DNA from: an uncultured Eubacterium sp.
GTDB taxonomy: Bacteria; Bacillota; Clostridia; Lachnospirales; Lachnospiraceae
Reading direction: 5' to 3'
NCBI GenBank assembly: GCA_934316845.1
Contig: CAKRDZ010000008.1
Span: 28,814 to 92,813 of the forward strand
DNA: 64,000 nt
Shown here in pieces: positions 26,190 to 34,992 of the stretch (within the stretch, counting starts at the first letter, position 1; the number at the start of each line of letters is the position of its first letter). The position numbers were made by a program, and so were the translations under genes. The notes beneath the pieces were generated by a model. The model ran no database searches and was not told where the DNA came from. It saw only the letters and a list, made by a program, of their open reading frames with translations.

Positions 26190-26539
26190 CACAGAAATTT
26201 GTATCCAGAGAAAATGATATGGTATTTTTTCAAAAGTATGGAAGGATTATACCTTTAAACATCCGGGATATCATTTATGTGGAACATCGCAGCAGGACTA
26301 TATTTGTGCATACGATAAATGGCGTATTTTTGATGCCGTATATGAGTTTGTGTAAAATTCATGAAAGATTAGGGAATGATTTTTTGTTTCAGTGTCATAA
26401 ATCCTATTTGGTAAACCGGATGTATGTGGAACAATTTGTGTGTTCGGAAAATCTTATTGTTTTAAAGAATTATTTCGGAAATATTGCTGTTGGAAGGCAT
26501 TACCGGAAGAGTTTTTTGGAAAATATGCATTATATTTGA
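26186..26539 (+). CDS. Stand-alone LytTR DNA-binding protein
   Basis: Protein of 117 residues made of a LytTR domain alone, with no receiver. IRDIIYVEHRSRTIFVHT, the FQCHKSYLVNRMYV helix and FGNIAVGRHYRKSF are typical. It begins at GTG 26186, one base before the XRE stop. Without a phosphorylation domain its activity must be set by the XRE partner, by another protein or by abundance. No target is evident; the next gene has its own promoter. Confidence 0.82.
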   Translation: MTQKFVSRENDMVFFQKYGRIIPLNIRDIIYVEHRSRTIFVHTINGVFLMPYMSLCKIHERLGNDFLFQCHKSYLVNRMYVEQFVCSENLIVLKNYFGNIAVGRHYRKSFLENMHYI

Positions 26540-26550
26540 AAGAAAGTTTC

Positions 26551-26579
26551 TTTACAAAAATTTATATCCGTTATATAAT
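26551..26579 (+). promoter_or_regulatory. Promoter of the histidine phosphatase gene
   Basis: TTTACA (26551-26556) and TATAAT (26574-26579) with a 17-nt spacer. Confidence 0.65.
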
Positions 26580-26603
26580 AAGAGATTGCAGAGGTGATAA
26601 CAG

Positions 26604-27272
26604 ATGAAACAAATCTATCTGATCCGTCATGGCAGGCAGTCATCAAAGTTATGTAATGTCGATGTAAGTCTGGATGACGCAGGAAGAAGACAGGCAGATC
26701 TTGTGGCAGACAGGCTTATTTCGTATAAACTGGAAGCCCTTTATGCAAGTGGCTTAAAACGGGCACAGGAGACAGCTCAGGCAATCTCGCAAGCAACCGG
26801 ACTTCCGGTCCGATGCGTGGAATCGTTTCATGAGATTGAATTTGGAGAACTGACCGGTTTATCTAATGAAGAGATTGAGTCCCGCTATGGGGCGTTTGTC
26901 CGCCGGCGTGCTGCGCAGGAAAATGATTTGGCATACCCCGGTGGAGAAAACGGACAAGATGTCATTGAACGGATTAAAAATGATTTTGAACAGATATGTG
27001 AAGCCCCCGAAAAGCGGGTGGCGATTGTGACACATGGTGGTGTGATCCGGGCACTGTGTGCCTTTCTTTTACATATGCCGATGAAGCATAAACTGCAATT
27101 TGCGGTTGACTTGGAAAATACAAGTATTACGGAGATCTTATACGACGAAAAAACCGGAAGATTTTATCTGGAGCGGCTAAATGACTATGAGCATCTGATG
27201 ACCGCGCCGGAACTGCTTCGGAAATATTGGAAGACATCTCTGATATCCGAAGAAACGGAGACGAGAAAGTGA
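26604..27272 (+). CDS. Histidine phosphatase family protein (phosphoglycerate-mutase-like)
   Basis: Phosphatase of 222 residues with the catalytic LIRHGRQSSK (RHG with phospho-accepting His) near residue 9. The second half holds THGGVIRAL with the other active-site His, and ALYASGLKRAQETAQAI is the standard phosphate-pocket segment. This subfamily includes alpha-ribazole phosphatase and broad phosphomonoesterases; the substrate cannot be fixed. It is followed at 16 nt by a MATE transporter, probably in one transcript. Confidence 0.88.
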   Translation: MKQIYLIRHGRQSSKLCNVDVSLDDAGRRQADLVADRLISYKLEALYASGLKRAQETAQAISQATGLPVRCVESFHEIEFGELTGLSNEEIESRYGAFVRRRAAQENDLAYPGGENGQDVIERIKNDFEQICEAPEKRVAIVTHGGVIRALCAFLLHMPMKHKLQFAVDLENTSITEILYDEKTGRFYLERLNDYEHLMTAPELLRKYWKTSLISEETETRK

Positions 27273-27288
27273 GGAAAGAGAATTTTAT

Positions 27289-28668
27289 ATGGAACAGATG
27301 ACAGAGAGAAAAGAAAATAAAATGGGGACGATGCCCGTAAAGAAATTATTGATCACGATGTCGCTGCCCATGATGGCATCGATGCTCGTACAGGCACTGT
27401 ATAATATTGTAGACAGTATTTTTGTATCGCGCATCAGTGAGGACGCGTTGACAGCGGTGTCTCTTGCTTTTCCCATCCAGACATTGATGATCGCGGTGGC
27501 GGGTGGTACCGGAGTCGGAGTGAACGCCCTGTTGTCGAGAAGTCTCGGAGAAAAAAAGTTTGAAGAGGCAGACCGCGCCGCCAATATGGGAATTCTGCTT
27601 ATGCTGCTTAGTTATGTGGTGTTTGCCCTGTTTGGAATCTTTGGTTCACGGGTGTTTTTTGAATCGCAGGTAGATGCCTCCCTGCCAAATGCAAAGGAAA
27701 TAGTGGACTACGGTACTTCGTACCTTCAGATATGTCTGATCTTTTCCTTCGGTATCATGCTGGAAATGATGCTGGAACGTATTTTACAGGCAACCGGAAA
27801 AACGTTTTTTACCATGATCACGCAAGGTGTCGGTGCAGTGGTAAATATTATCCTGGATCCGATCCTGATCTTTGGATTGTGCGGAGCACCGCGTCTGGGA
27901 ATTGCCGGGGCGGCAACTGCGACGGTAGTGGGACAGATCATTGCGATGAGTCTTGCGGTATTTTTTAATATCACAAAAAATACGGATGTATCGCTGAGTT
28001 TTCGAAAAATGAAGCCGCATGGTACGACAATTGGAGCGATTTACCGCGTAGGAATCCCTTCGATCATTATGCAGGCGATCGGATCGGTCATGACCTATGG
28101 TATGAATAAGATCCTGGCACCGTTTTCGACGACAGCTGTTGCCGTGTTTGGTGTTTATTTTAAATTAAACAGTTTTATCTTTATGCCGGTATTTGGATTG
28201 AACAATGGAATCATTCCAATCATTGCCTACAATTATGGGGCAAGAAAGAAGGAGAGGATTATTCAGACCATTCGCTTTGGTATTGCAATATCGGTGTCGA
28301 TCATGTTCATCGGAATGTGTATCTTTCTTGCGATACCGGACAAGCTTCTGCTTTTGTTTGATGCCTCACCGGAAATGTTAAAAATTGGAAAAATGGCATT
28401 GCGTATTATTTGTACACATTTTATGCTTGCAGGATGCTCTATCATATTGATGTCGACATTCCAGGCGTTTGGAGAAGGAATTGCCAGTTTGATGGTATCT
28501 GTTCTCCGCCAGCTGGTTGTCATTTTGCCGGCAGCCTTTATCTTGGCACATGCGTTTGGACTGAATGCTATATGGTGGGCTTTCCCGATTGCGGAGATAT
28601 GTTCATTGACATTTAGTGCAATTTTATTTAAAAGATTGTATCATAAAAAAATTAAATTATTAAATTAG
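27289..28668 (+). CDS. MATE-family efflux transporter
   Basis: Integral membrane antiporter of 459 residues with 12 predicted helices, of the NorM/DinF superfamily that expels cationic compounds using Na+ or H+. The repeat signatures PMMASMLVQALYNIVDSIFV and the second-half YGMNKILAPFSTTAVAVFG are clear. Substrate unknown. It ends 10 nt before proS, which has its own strong ribosome site. Confidence 0.9.
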   Translation: MEQMTERKENKMGTMPVKKLLITMSLPMMASMLVQALYNIVDSIFVSRISEDALTAVSLAFPIQTLMIAVAGGTGVGVNALLSRSLGEKKFEEADRAANMGILLMLLSYVVFALFGIFGSRVFFESQVDASLPNAKEIVDYGTSYLQICLIFSFGIMLEMMLERILQATGKTFFTMITQGVGAVVNIILDPILIFGLCGAPRLGIAGAATATVVGQIIAMSLAVFFNITKNTDVSLSFRKMKPHGTTIGAIYRVGIPSIIMQAIGSVMTYGMNKILAPFSTTAVAVFGVYFKLNSFIFMPVFGLNNGIIPIIAYNYGARKKERIIQTIRFGIAISVSIMFIGMCIFLAIPDKLLLLFDASPEMLKIGKMALRIICTHFMLAGCSIILMSTFQAFGEGIASLMVSVLRQLVVILPAAFILAHAFGLNAIWWAFPIAEICSLTFSAILFKRLYHKKIKLLN

Positions 28669-28678
28669 GAGGAACATT

Positions 28679-30427
28679 ATGAAACTTGATAAAATGATTG
28701 GAGACCGCTTTAAAGAAAGACCATCGGATTGTGCAATCGAGAGCCATGCGCTGATGGTGCGCGGAGGATATATGAAGAGCGTGGCAAATGGTATTTATTC
28801 CCAGTTTCCACCACTGAAAAGAATTACCGCAAAGATTGAAAAGATCATTCGTGAGGAAATGGATGCGCTGGATGGACAGGAAGTATTGTTCCCGGTAGCA
28901 CTTCCGGGAAGTTTATGGGAAGAGTCCGGACGTTTTGAGAGCGTGGGAAGCGAACTTCTCCGCTTTAAAGACCGTAACAATGCCCAGATGGTTTTGGGAA
29001 TGACTCACGAAGAGGCAGCCGTACATCTCGTGCGTGAGTATGCAAACAGTTATACCAAATATCCATTTATGATCTATCAGGTGCAGACAAAATTCCGTGA
29101 TGAGGCTCGTCCTCGTGCTGGAATGATCCGTGTCCGTGAGTTTACGATGAAAGATGCTTATTCTTTTCATACCTCACAGGAAGATCTGGAGAAATATTAT
29201 GACCGTATGTATAAAGCATATCAGCGTATCTTTGCCCGTGCCGGCATTCCGGAGGTGGCGGTGGTAGCTTCCGATTCAGGTATGATGGGAGGAAGTCTGT
29301 CGCATGAATACATGCTTTTGACGCCGGTTGGAGAAGATACGATCGTACTTTGTGACGAATGTGATTACCGCGCGAATATGGAAGCGGCAGAGAGCATCAT
29401 TGAAAACAAAGACCAGAAATTGGAAAAAGCAGAACTGAAATTAGTGGATACGCCGGATCAGCATACGATTGAAGAAGTCTGCAATTATCTGCATCTTCCG
29501 GTAGAAAACTCTATGAAAGCGGTTGTTTACCAGAAAAATGAAGATGACTCCTACGTGGTATTGTTTATTCGTGGGGATCTCGAAGCCAATGAGACGAAGA
29601 TCACAAATTATCTCGGTGCAGCGATCCATCCGGCAGTGATCACAGAAGACTGCGGACTGCACGCCGGATTTATCGGAGCATACCAGCTTCCGGAAGGAAT
29701 CACGGTACTTTACGATAATTCACTGAAAGGCATTGAAAATCTCTGCTGTGGCGGAAATGAAGTAGATAAACATTATGTTGGATTAAATATGGAACGTGAC
29801 GTACCGGATGCGGAATATGGTGATTTTGCCAAAGCGATTGACGGTGGTATCTGTCCATGCTGCGGAAAACCAAAATTAAAGATTGCCCGCGGTATTGAAG
29901 TTGGAAATATTTTCCAATTGGGAACGAAATATACAAAGACGATGGGAATGGAATATCTCGATCAGGATGGCAAAAAGCACAATCCGATCATGGGATGTTA
30001 CGGCATCGGAGTAGGCAGACTGGCAGCTTCTGTCTGTGAAGTACGCCGCGATGATTACGGTCCGATCTGGCCGATCACGATCGCTCCTTGGGAAGTACAG
30101 CTTTGCTGTATGCGTGCGGACGATGCAGAATGTAAAGAATTTGCAGATAAATTGTATGACGGGTTACAGAAAGACCGTCTGGAAGTGCTTTACGATGACC
30201 GTAATGTGCGCGCCGGTGCGATGTTCTCGGATGCCGATCTGCTTGGTGTACCGGTTCGTGTAGTGGTAAGCCCAAGAAATATGAAAAATGGTGTTGTTGA
30301 GATTTCCACAAGAGACAAATCCGTACAGGTACAGGTGCCTCTTGAGGAAGCAGTTACAAAAGTGAAAGAATTGGTACAGAAACTGTATGATGAGATCGAG
30401 GAAGGGGTAAAACCGTTTCAGGAATAG
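28679..30427 (+). CDS. proS: Prolyl-tRNA synthetase (bacterial type with editing insert)
   Basis: Class II synthetase of 582 residues that charges tRNA-Pro. Motif 2 is in TKFRDEARPRAGMIRVREF and motif 3 in GCYGIGVGRL. Between motifs 2 and 3 lies the INS editing domain (about 225-400, with YVVLFIRGDLEANETK), which removes mischarged alanine. The C-terminal anticodon domain begins near IAPWEVQ. AGGAGG precedes the ATG. No T-box leader fits in the 10-nt gap upstream. Confidence 0.96.
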   Translation: MKLDKMIGDRFKERPSDCAIESHALMVRGGYMKSVANGIYSQFPPLKRITAKIEKIIREEMDALDGQEVLFPVALPGSLWEESGRFESVGSELLRFKDRNNAQMVLGMTHEEAAVHLVREYANSYTKYPFMIYQVQTKFRDEARPRAGMIRVREFTMKDAYSFHTSQEDLEKYYDRMYKAYQRIFARAGIPEVAVVASDSGMMGGSLSHEYMLLTPVGEDTIVLCDECDYRANMEAAESIIENKDQKLEKAELKLVDTPDQHTIEEVCNYLHLPVENSMKAVVYQKNEDDSYVVLFIRGDLEANETKITNYLGAAIHPAVITEDCGLHAGFIGAYQLPEGITVLYDNSLKGIENLCCGGNEVDKHYVGLNMERDVPDAEYGDFAKAIDGGICPCCGKPKLKIARGIEVGNIFQLGTKYTKTMGMEYLDQDGKKHNPIMGCYGIGVGRLAASVCEVRRDDYGPIWPITIAPWEVQLCCMRADDAECKEFADKLYDGLQKDRLEVLYDDRNVRAGAMFSDADLLGVPVRVVVSPRNMKNGVVEISTRDKSVQVQVPLEEAVTKVKELVQKLYDEIEEGVKPFQE

Positions 30428-30437
30428 TTATAAAAAT

Positions 30438-30626
30438 GTAACTATTCAGGACCGATGATTGCCAATGAATGAATCGTCGTGCTTGCACGTAAGAGACATT
30501 CATTGGCAATCATTAGGCCTAATAGGGCTCCCCACTCCTATATGAGCATTTTTAGCCTTGCAAAGGCGAGAAAGAACACGTAGTGTTCGTAAATGCGAAT
30601 AGAGAGTGGGGTGCCTGAATAGTTAC
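30438..30626 (+). repeat. Dispersed structured element, full copy B (upstream of metH)
   Basis: A 189-bp element between GTAACTATTCAGG (30438-30450) and CCTGAATAGTTAC (30614-30626). The long hairpin has perfect 17-bp arms (30455-30471 and 30497-30513) and a 25-nt loop containing GTGCTTGCACGTAA. Next come CCCCACTC paired with GAGTGGGG, GCATTT paired with AAATGC, GCCTTGCAAAGGC, and GAACAC-GTA-GTGTTC (30574-30588). It ends 40 nt before the metH start. It begins 10 nt after proS, leaving no room for a separate upstream promoter. Confidence 0.88.
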
Positions 30627-30666
30627 ATAAGAATTAGCTATGGTGTAACCAGGAAAGGCGGAATCT

Positions 30667-33087
30667 ATGAATTTTAGAGAATATATTCAACAAGGATTTG
30701 TATTTTTGGATGGAGCGACCGGCTCAAACCTGCAGGAACATGGAATGCAGGCGGGAGAATGCCCGGAACTCTGGATTTTGAATCACCCGGATGTGTTTGT
30801 GGAATTGCAGAAGCAGTATATTCTGGCAGGAAGTGACGTGCTTTATGCGCCTACATTTACCTGTAACCGGATCAAACTTGCCGAATATGGACTGGAAGAC
30901 AAACTTCATGAGATGACGCAGCAGCTGGTTGCACTCAGCCGGCAGGCAGTGGAAGAAAGCGGCACGACGCGTAAGATTTATATTGCCGGTGATATGACGA
31001 TGACCGGAGAGCAGCTGTATCCGATGGGAACGCTTACCCTGGAAGAACTGATCGACGTATACAAAGAGCAGGTAAATGCGTTGATCGACGCCGGTGTGGA
31101 TCTGTTTGCCGTAGAGACGATGATGAGTCTGCAGGAATGCCGTGGAGCGGTTCTTGCAATTAAGGAGACTTGCGGAGATACGATCCCGATCCTTGTGACA
31201 CTGACATTTCAGGATGATATGCGTACCCTGTTTGGTACAAATCCGGAGACGGCAGTTATCGTAATGGAATCCATGGGTGTCGATGCCGTAGGTCTGAATT
31301 GTTCGACCGGGCCGGATAAAATGCATGAGGTCGTGCAGAGGATGCTGCGTGTCAGCAGTATTCCGCTTGTTGTAAAGCCAAATGCCGGTCTTCCGAAACT
31401 CGAAGACGGAAAGACGACATATGACATGGATGCGGAAGAATTTGCCAGAGAGATGTTCCCACTGGCACAGATGGGAGCTACGATCCTTGGTGGATGCTGC
31501 GGTACCACGCCGCTTCACATCCAAAAGATGATACAGAATCTGGAAAATGAGAAAGCGGTGCTTCCGGACAAAAAGCAGATCCGGGCACTCACAAATGAAA
31601 GAAACTTTTTAGAGATCGATCTGGACGGAACATTCTCTATCGTAGGAGAGCGTATCAATCCGACCGGAAAGAAAAATCTGCAGGAAGAACTGCGCCAGAA
31701 AAAGATGGATCTTGTTATTGATATGGCAGAAGAGCAGGTGGCAAAAGGCGCCAAAATTCTCGATGTCAATATGGGAACCAATGGCATTGACGAAAAAGAA
31801 ATGATGCTGATGGCAGTCAACGAACTGACGCTTGCGGTCGATGTGCCGCTTTGCATCGATTCCAGTTATGTGGATATTGTGGAAGAAGCGCTGCGTATCT
31901 ATCCGGGGCGTGCCTTGATCAATTCGATTTCACTCGAACCGGAGAAGATAAAGCATTTGATTCCGGCGGCAAAAAAATATGGAGCGATGTTTATCCTGCT
32001 TCCGCTGTCCGATAAAGGACTTCCGGAAAATCTGGAAGAAAAGAAAGAAATTATCCATACCATATTGACAGAGGCAAAGAAATATGGCCTGTCAGAAAAG
32101 GATATCGTGGTGGACGGACTTGTGGCGACGATCGGTGCCAACAAAAAGGCGGCGATCGAAGTGCTGGAAACCATTCGCTACTGCAAGGAAGAACTGGGAG
32201 TTGCTACGATCTGCGGATTGTCAAATATTTCCTTTGGACTTCCTGAGCGCCAGTTTGTCAATACCGCCTTTTTGACTATGGCAATTGCACAGGGGCTTAC
32301 GATGGCAATCGCAAACCCAAGTCAGACGCTCCTAACCAATGCGGCATTGGCGACGGATCTGCTCTTAAACAAAGCCAATGCGGATCTGAATTACATCAAT
32401 GGAGTGAATAAGGCAGAGATTTCTACCGGAAATAATGCAAACCGGCAGAGCAGCGAAGAAGACGGGCATCCGTTATATCTTGCTGTTGTAAAAGGAAAAG
32501 ACGGACAGGCGCTGGCTCTTGCCAAAGAAGAGATCGAAAAAGGGGAAAAACCGGGTCAGATCATTGACAGTTATCTGATCCCGGCGATCAATCATGTCGG
32601 AGAATTGTTTGAGAAGGGAACGTATTTCCTTCCCCAGCTTATCGCCAGTGCCGAGGCAATGGAAAAGGCGATTGATTATCTGGAACCGTATCTTGCTAAA
32701 GAACGCGGAGACCAGAAACTGGATACGATCGTAATGGCGACGGTAAAAGGCGACATTCACGATATTGGAAAGAATCTTGTGGTGCTGATGCTGAAAAACT
32801 ATGGCTACGAAGTGATTGATCTTGGAAAAGATGTTGACAATCAGTTAGTCATTGATACGGCGATCAAGGAAAATGCGGCGATCATCGGACTGTCCGCCCT
32901 TATGACGACGACAATGACCGAGATGAAGGAAGTGGTCGATCTGGCAAAAGCTCAGGGAGTCAAGGCAAAGATCATTATCGGGGGAGCCGTCGTGACCGAA
33001 AGTTATGCCGAGGAGATCGGTGCAGACGGATATTCGAAAGATGCCAGAGAGGCTGTTAAACTTGTAAATAAATTGCTTGGAAGATAG
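30667..33087 (+). CDS. metH: Cobalamin-dependent methionine synthase without activation domain
   Basis: Enzyme of 806 residues that transfers a methyl group from methyltetrahydrofolate through B12 to homocysteine. The homocysteine domain (1-290) carries zinc ligands in GLNCSTGP and GGCCGTTP. The pterin domain (about 310-575) has VGERINPTGKK and ILDVNMGTNG. The cap and B12 domain (about 590-806) has the lower axial His near 697 in GDIHDIGKN. The C-terminal AdoMet reactivation domain of the 1200-residue enterobacterial enzyme is missing, so a separate protein must reactivate oxidised cobalamin. No SAM or cobalamin riboswitch is present; the dispersed element occupies the upstream gap. Confidence 0.95.
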   Translation: MNFREYIQQGFVFLDGATGSNLQEHGMQAGECPELWILNHPDVFVELQKQYILAGSDVLYAPTFTCNRIKLAEYGLEDKLHEMTQQLVALSRQAVEESGTTRKIYIAGDMTMTGEQLYPMGTLTLEELIDVYKEQVNALIDAGVDLFAVETMMSLQECRGAVLAIKETCGDTIPILVTLTFQDDMRTLFGTNPETAVIVMESMGVDAVGLNCSTGPDKMHEVVQRMLRVSSIPLVVKPNAGLPKLEDGKTTYDMDAEEFAREMFPLAQMGATILGGCCGTTPLHIQKMIQNLENEKAVLPDKKQIRALTNERNFLEIDLDGTFSIVGERINPTGKKNLQEELRQKKMDLVIDMAEEQVAKGAKILDVNMGTNGIDEKEMMLMAVNELTLAVDVPLCIDSSYVDIVEEALRIYPGRALINSISLEPEKIKHLIPAAKKYGAMFILLPLSDKGLPENLEEKKEIIHTILTEAKKYGLSEKDIVVDGLVATIGANKKAAIEVLETIRYCKEELGVATICGLSNISFGLPERQFVNTAFLTMAIAQGLTMAIANPSQTLLTNAALATDLLLNKANADLNYINGVNKAEISTGNNANRQSSEEDGHPLYLAVVKGKDGQALALAKEEIEKGEKPGQIIDSYLIPAINHVGELFEKGTYFLPQLIASAEAMEKAIDYLEPYLAKERGDQKLDTIVMATVKGDIHDIGKNLVVLMLKNYGYEVIDLGKDVDNQLVIDTAIKENAAIIGLSALMTTTMTEMKEVVDLAKAQGVKAKIIIGGAVVTESYAEEIGADGYSKDAREAVKLVNKLLGR

Positions 33088-33105
33088 TAGAGGGAGAGAA
33101 AAAAC

Positions 33106-34053
33106 GTGGTTGATGTTATCATTCCGGTGTACCGGCCAGATGAAAAACTGGAAAAATTGATTGAAAAACTGAACCAGCAGACGGTAAAACCTGCCCATAT
33201 CTTTTTTATGCAGACGATAACAGAAGATGAGGCGGAGGATGCAAGAGTCAGAAATGTTCTGGAAAAATCAGAAAATGGAAAGATTGTTCCTGTCGATAAA
33301 CTTGCATTCGATCATGGTGGTACGCGAAATCAGGGAGCACAGATGAGTGAAGCAGAATTTATGCTTTTTATGACACAGGACGCCGTGCCGGAAGATGAGT
33401 TTTTGATCGAGACGCTGCTGCAGGCAGTACAGCAGAAAGATACGATTGCGGCGGCGTATGGAAGACAGCTGCCGGATGATAAAGTAGGCGTGATCGAGAT
33501 GTATACGAGACAGTTTAATTATCCAGAGGAACCGCTGGTAAAAGGAAAAGCGGATCTTCCGAGACTGGGCATCAAAACGTATTTCTGCTCCAATGTATGT
33601 GCGATGTACCGGCGTGACATTTACCAAAAAATGGGAGGTTTTGTTACGAAGACCATTTTTAATGAAGATATGATCATGGCGGCAAATATGGTGCAGGCGG
33701 GATATGAGATCGCCTATGCGGCAGGAGCCAAGGTTGTACATGCCCATAAATATACGTATTGGCAGCAGTTGACAAGAAATTTTGACATGGCTGTTTCGCA
33801 GAGACAGTACCGCGAGATTTTTGAAAGTGTCAAATCTGAATCCGAGGGAATGCGGCTTGTCAAACAGACGGCATCATATCTGATGCGTCATGGAAAATGG
33901 TATCTGATCCCGGATCTGATCATGCAGAGCGGATTCAAATTTATCGGTTACAAACTGGGACTCCGTTATGAGAAACTTCCGATGTGGTTGATCCGGAAAG
34001 TGACGATGAACCCTAGATTTTGGAAAGAACAAGAAGGCAGCAGAGGAGAATAA
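33106..34053 (+). CDS. Glycosyltransferase family 2 (rhamnosyltransferase-like)
   Basis: GT-A fold transferase of 315 residues starting at GTG (VDVIIPVYRPDEKLEKLI) behind AGAGGGAG. The nucleotide-sugar region has DKLAFDHGGTRNQGA and the DXD-like site is LFMTQDAVPEDEF. This pattern is common in rhamnosyltransferases that build cell-wall polysaccharide. It is followed by a second GT2 and an LCP ligase, which together point to synthesis and attachment of a wall glycopolymer. Confidence 0.86.
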   Translation: MVDVIIPVYRPDEKLEKLIEKLNQQTVKPAHIFFMQTITEDEAEDARVRNVLEKSENGKIVPVDKLAFDHGGTRNQGAQMSEAEFMLFMTQDAVPEDEFLIETLLQAVQQKDTIAAAYGRQLPDDKVGVIEMYTRQFNYPEEPLVKGKADLPRLGIKTYFCSNVCAMYRRDIYQKMGGFVTKTIFNEDMIMAANMVQAGYEIAYAAGAKVVHAHKYTYWQQLTRNFDMAVSQRQYREIFESVKSESEGMRLVKQTASYLMRHGKWYLIPDLIMQSGFKFIGYKLGLRYEKLPMWLIRKVTMNPRFWKEQEGSRGE

Positions 34054-34055
34054 AA

Positions 34056-34973
34056 ATGGCAGAAATTGGAATTATTCTGGCTACGTATAATGGTGAAAAG
34101 TATTTGCGTGAACAGCTGGATTCCATCCTTTCAAATACATTTAAAGATTATGAGATCCATATCAGCGATGATGGTTCTACCGACAGTACAATCGCAATCG
34201 CCAAGGAGTACGCAGAGAAATATCCGCAGATTACAGTATGGCAGAATGAAAAAAATCAGGGATATACCGGAAATTTTCTGAAGGCGGTACAGCGGGAGAC
34301 TGCTCCATACTTTATGTTCTGCGACCAGGACGATATCTGGAAACCGGATAAGATCGAGGTGACGTATCGTGCCATGAAAGAGGCGGAAGGTGCGGAAAAC
34401 CAGCCGATTTTGGTGTTTACGGATGCGGAGAGTTATGACGATGCCACAAAAAAAGATATGGGGTCGTTTCATGAAATCAGTCATTTGGATACAAAAAAGG
34501 TTGACACGGCACACCTTTTCATGGAAAATAAGTGTATCGGCTGCACGATCCTATGCAATGCCAAGGTGCGGGATTATTTGACGGAACTGCCGGAGGAGAT
34601 TCGCGTTCATGACTGGTGGCTGGCTTTGATCTGCAGTCATTTTGGAAAAATTGTATATGTTGATAAAATGACCTTGCATTATCGGCAGCATAGTGATAAT
34701 ATGATTGGAACAAGCAGTTTTTTTCAGTATGTGGCAAAGCGGATCCGCCACTGGAAGGAACAAAAGGAAGCAATCCGGGCTACCTTCGCCCAGGGAGCTG
34801 CGTTTTACCGGATGTTTGGAGAACAGATCACAGATCCGGAACGAAAAAAATGTGCTTATGAATTTGCAAAAATGTCAGAAAGTAATGCGGTAAAAAGAAG
34901 AATTCTGGCACTGCGCTATGGCTTTTTGAAAAGTGGACTGGTGCGGAATCTGGCGTTACTGTTTTTGATTTAA
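34056..34973 (+). CDS. Glycosyltransferase family 2
   Basis: Second GT2 enzyme, 305 residues. It begins EIGIILATYNGEKYLREQLDS, with DDGSTDST and the DXD site CDQDDIW. The region VHDWWLALIC is typical of wall-polysaccharide glycosyltransferases. ATG 34056 has GAGGAG upstream and lies 2 nt after the previous stop, so the genes are coupled. A C-terminal hydrophobic end (NLALLFLI) may touch the membrane. Confidence 0.86.
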   Translation: MAEIGIILATYNGEKYLREQLDSILSNTFKDYEIHISDDGSTDSTIAIAKEYAEKYPQITVWQNEKNQGYTGNFLKAVQRETAPYFMFCDQDDIWKPDKIEVTYRAMKEAEGAENQPILVFTDAESYDDATKKDMGSFHEISHLDTKKVDTAHLFMENKCIGCTILCNAKVRDYLTELPEEIRVHDWWLALICSHFGKIVYVDKMTLHYRQHSDNMIGTSSFFQYVAKRIRHWKEQKEAIRATFAQGAAFYRMFGEQITDPERKKCAYEFAKMSESNAVKRRILALRYGFLKSGLVRNLALLFLI

Positions 34974-34992
34974 GAGGAATCTGGAGGAAACT

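Noticed and set aside
28669..28678. T-box leader before proS
   Set aside because: Only 10 nt separate the MATE stop from proS, and no specifier or T-box sequence is present.
30724..31524. Long open frame antisense to metH
   Set aside because: It mirrors the codon pattern of metH, has no ribosome site and no recognisable protein features; metH is certain on the plus strand.
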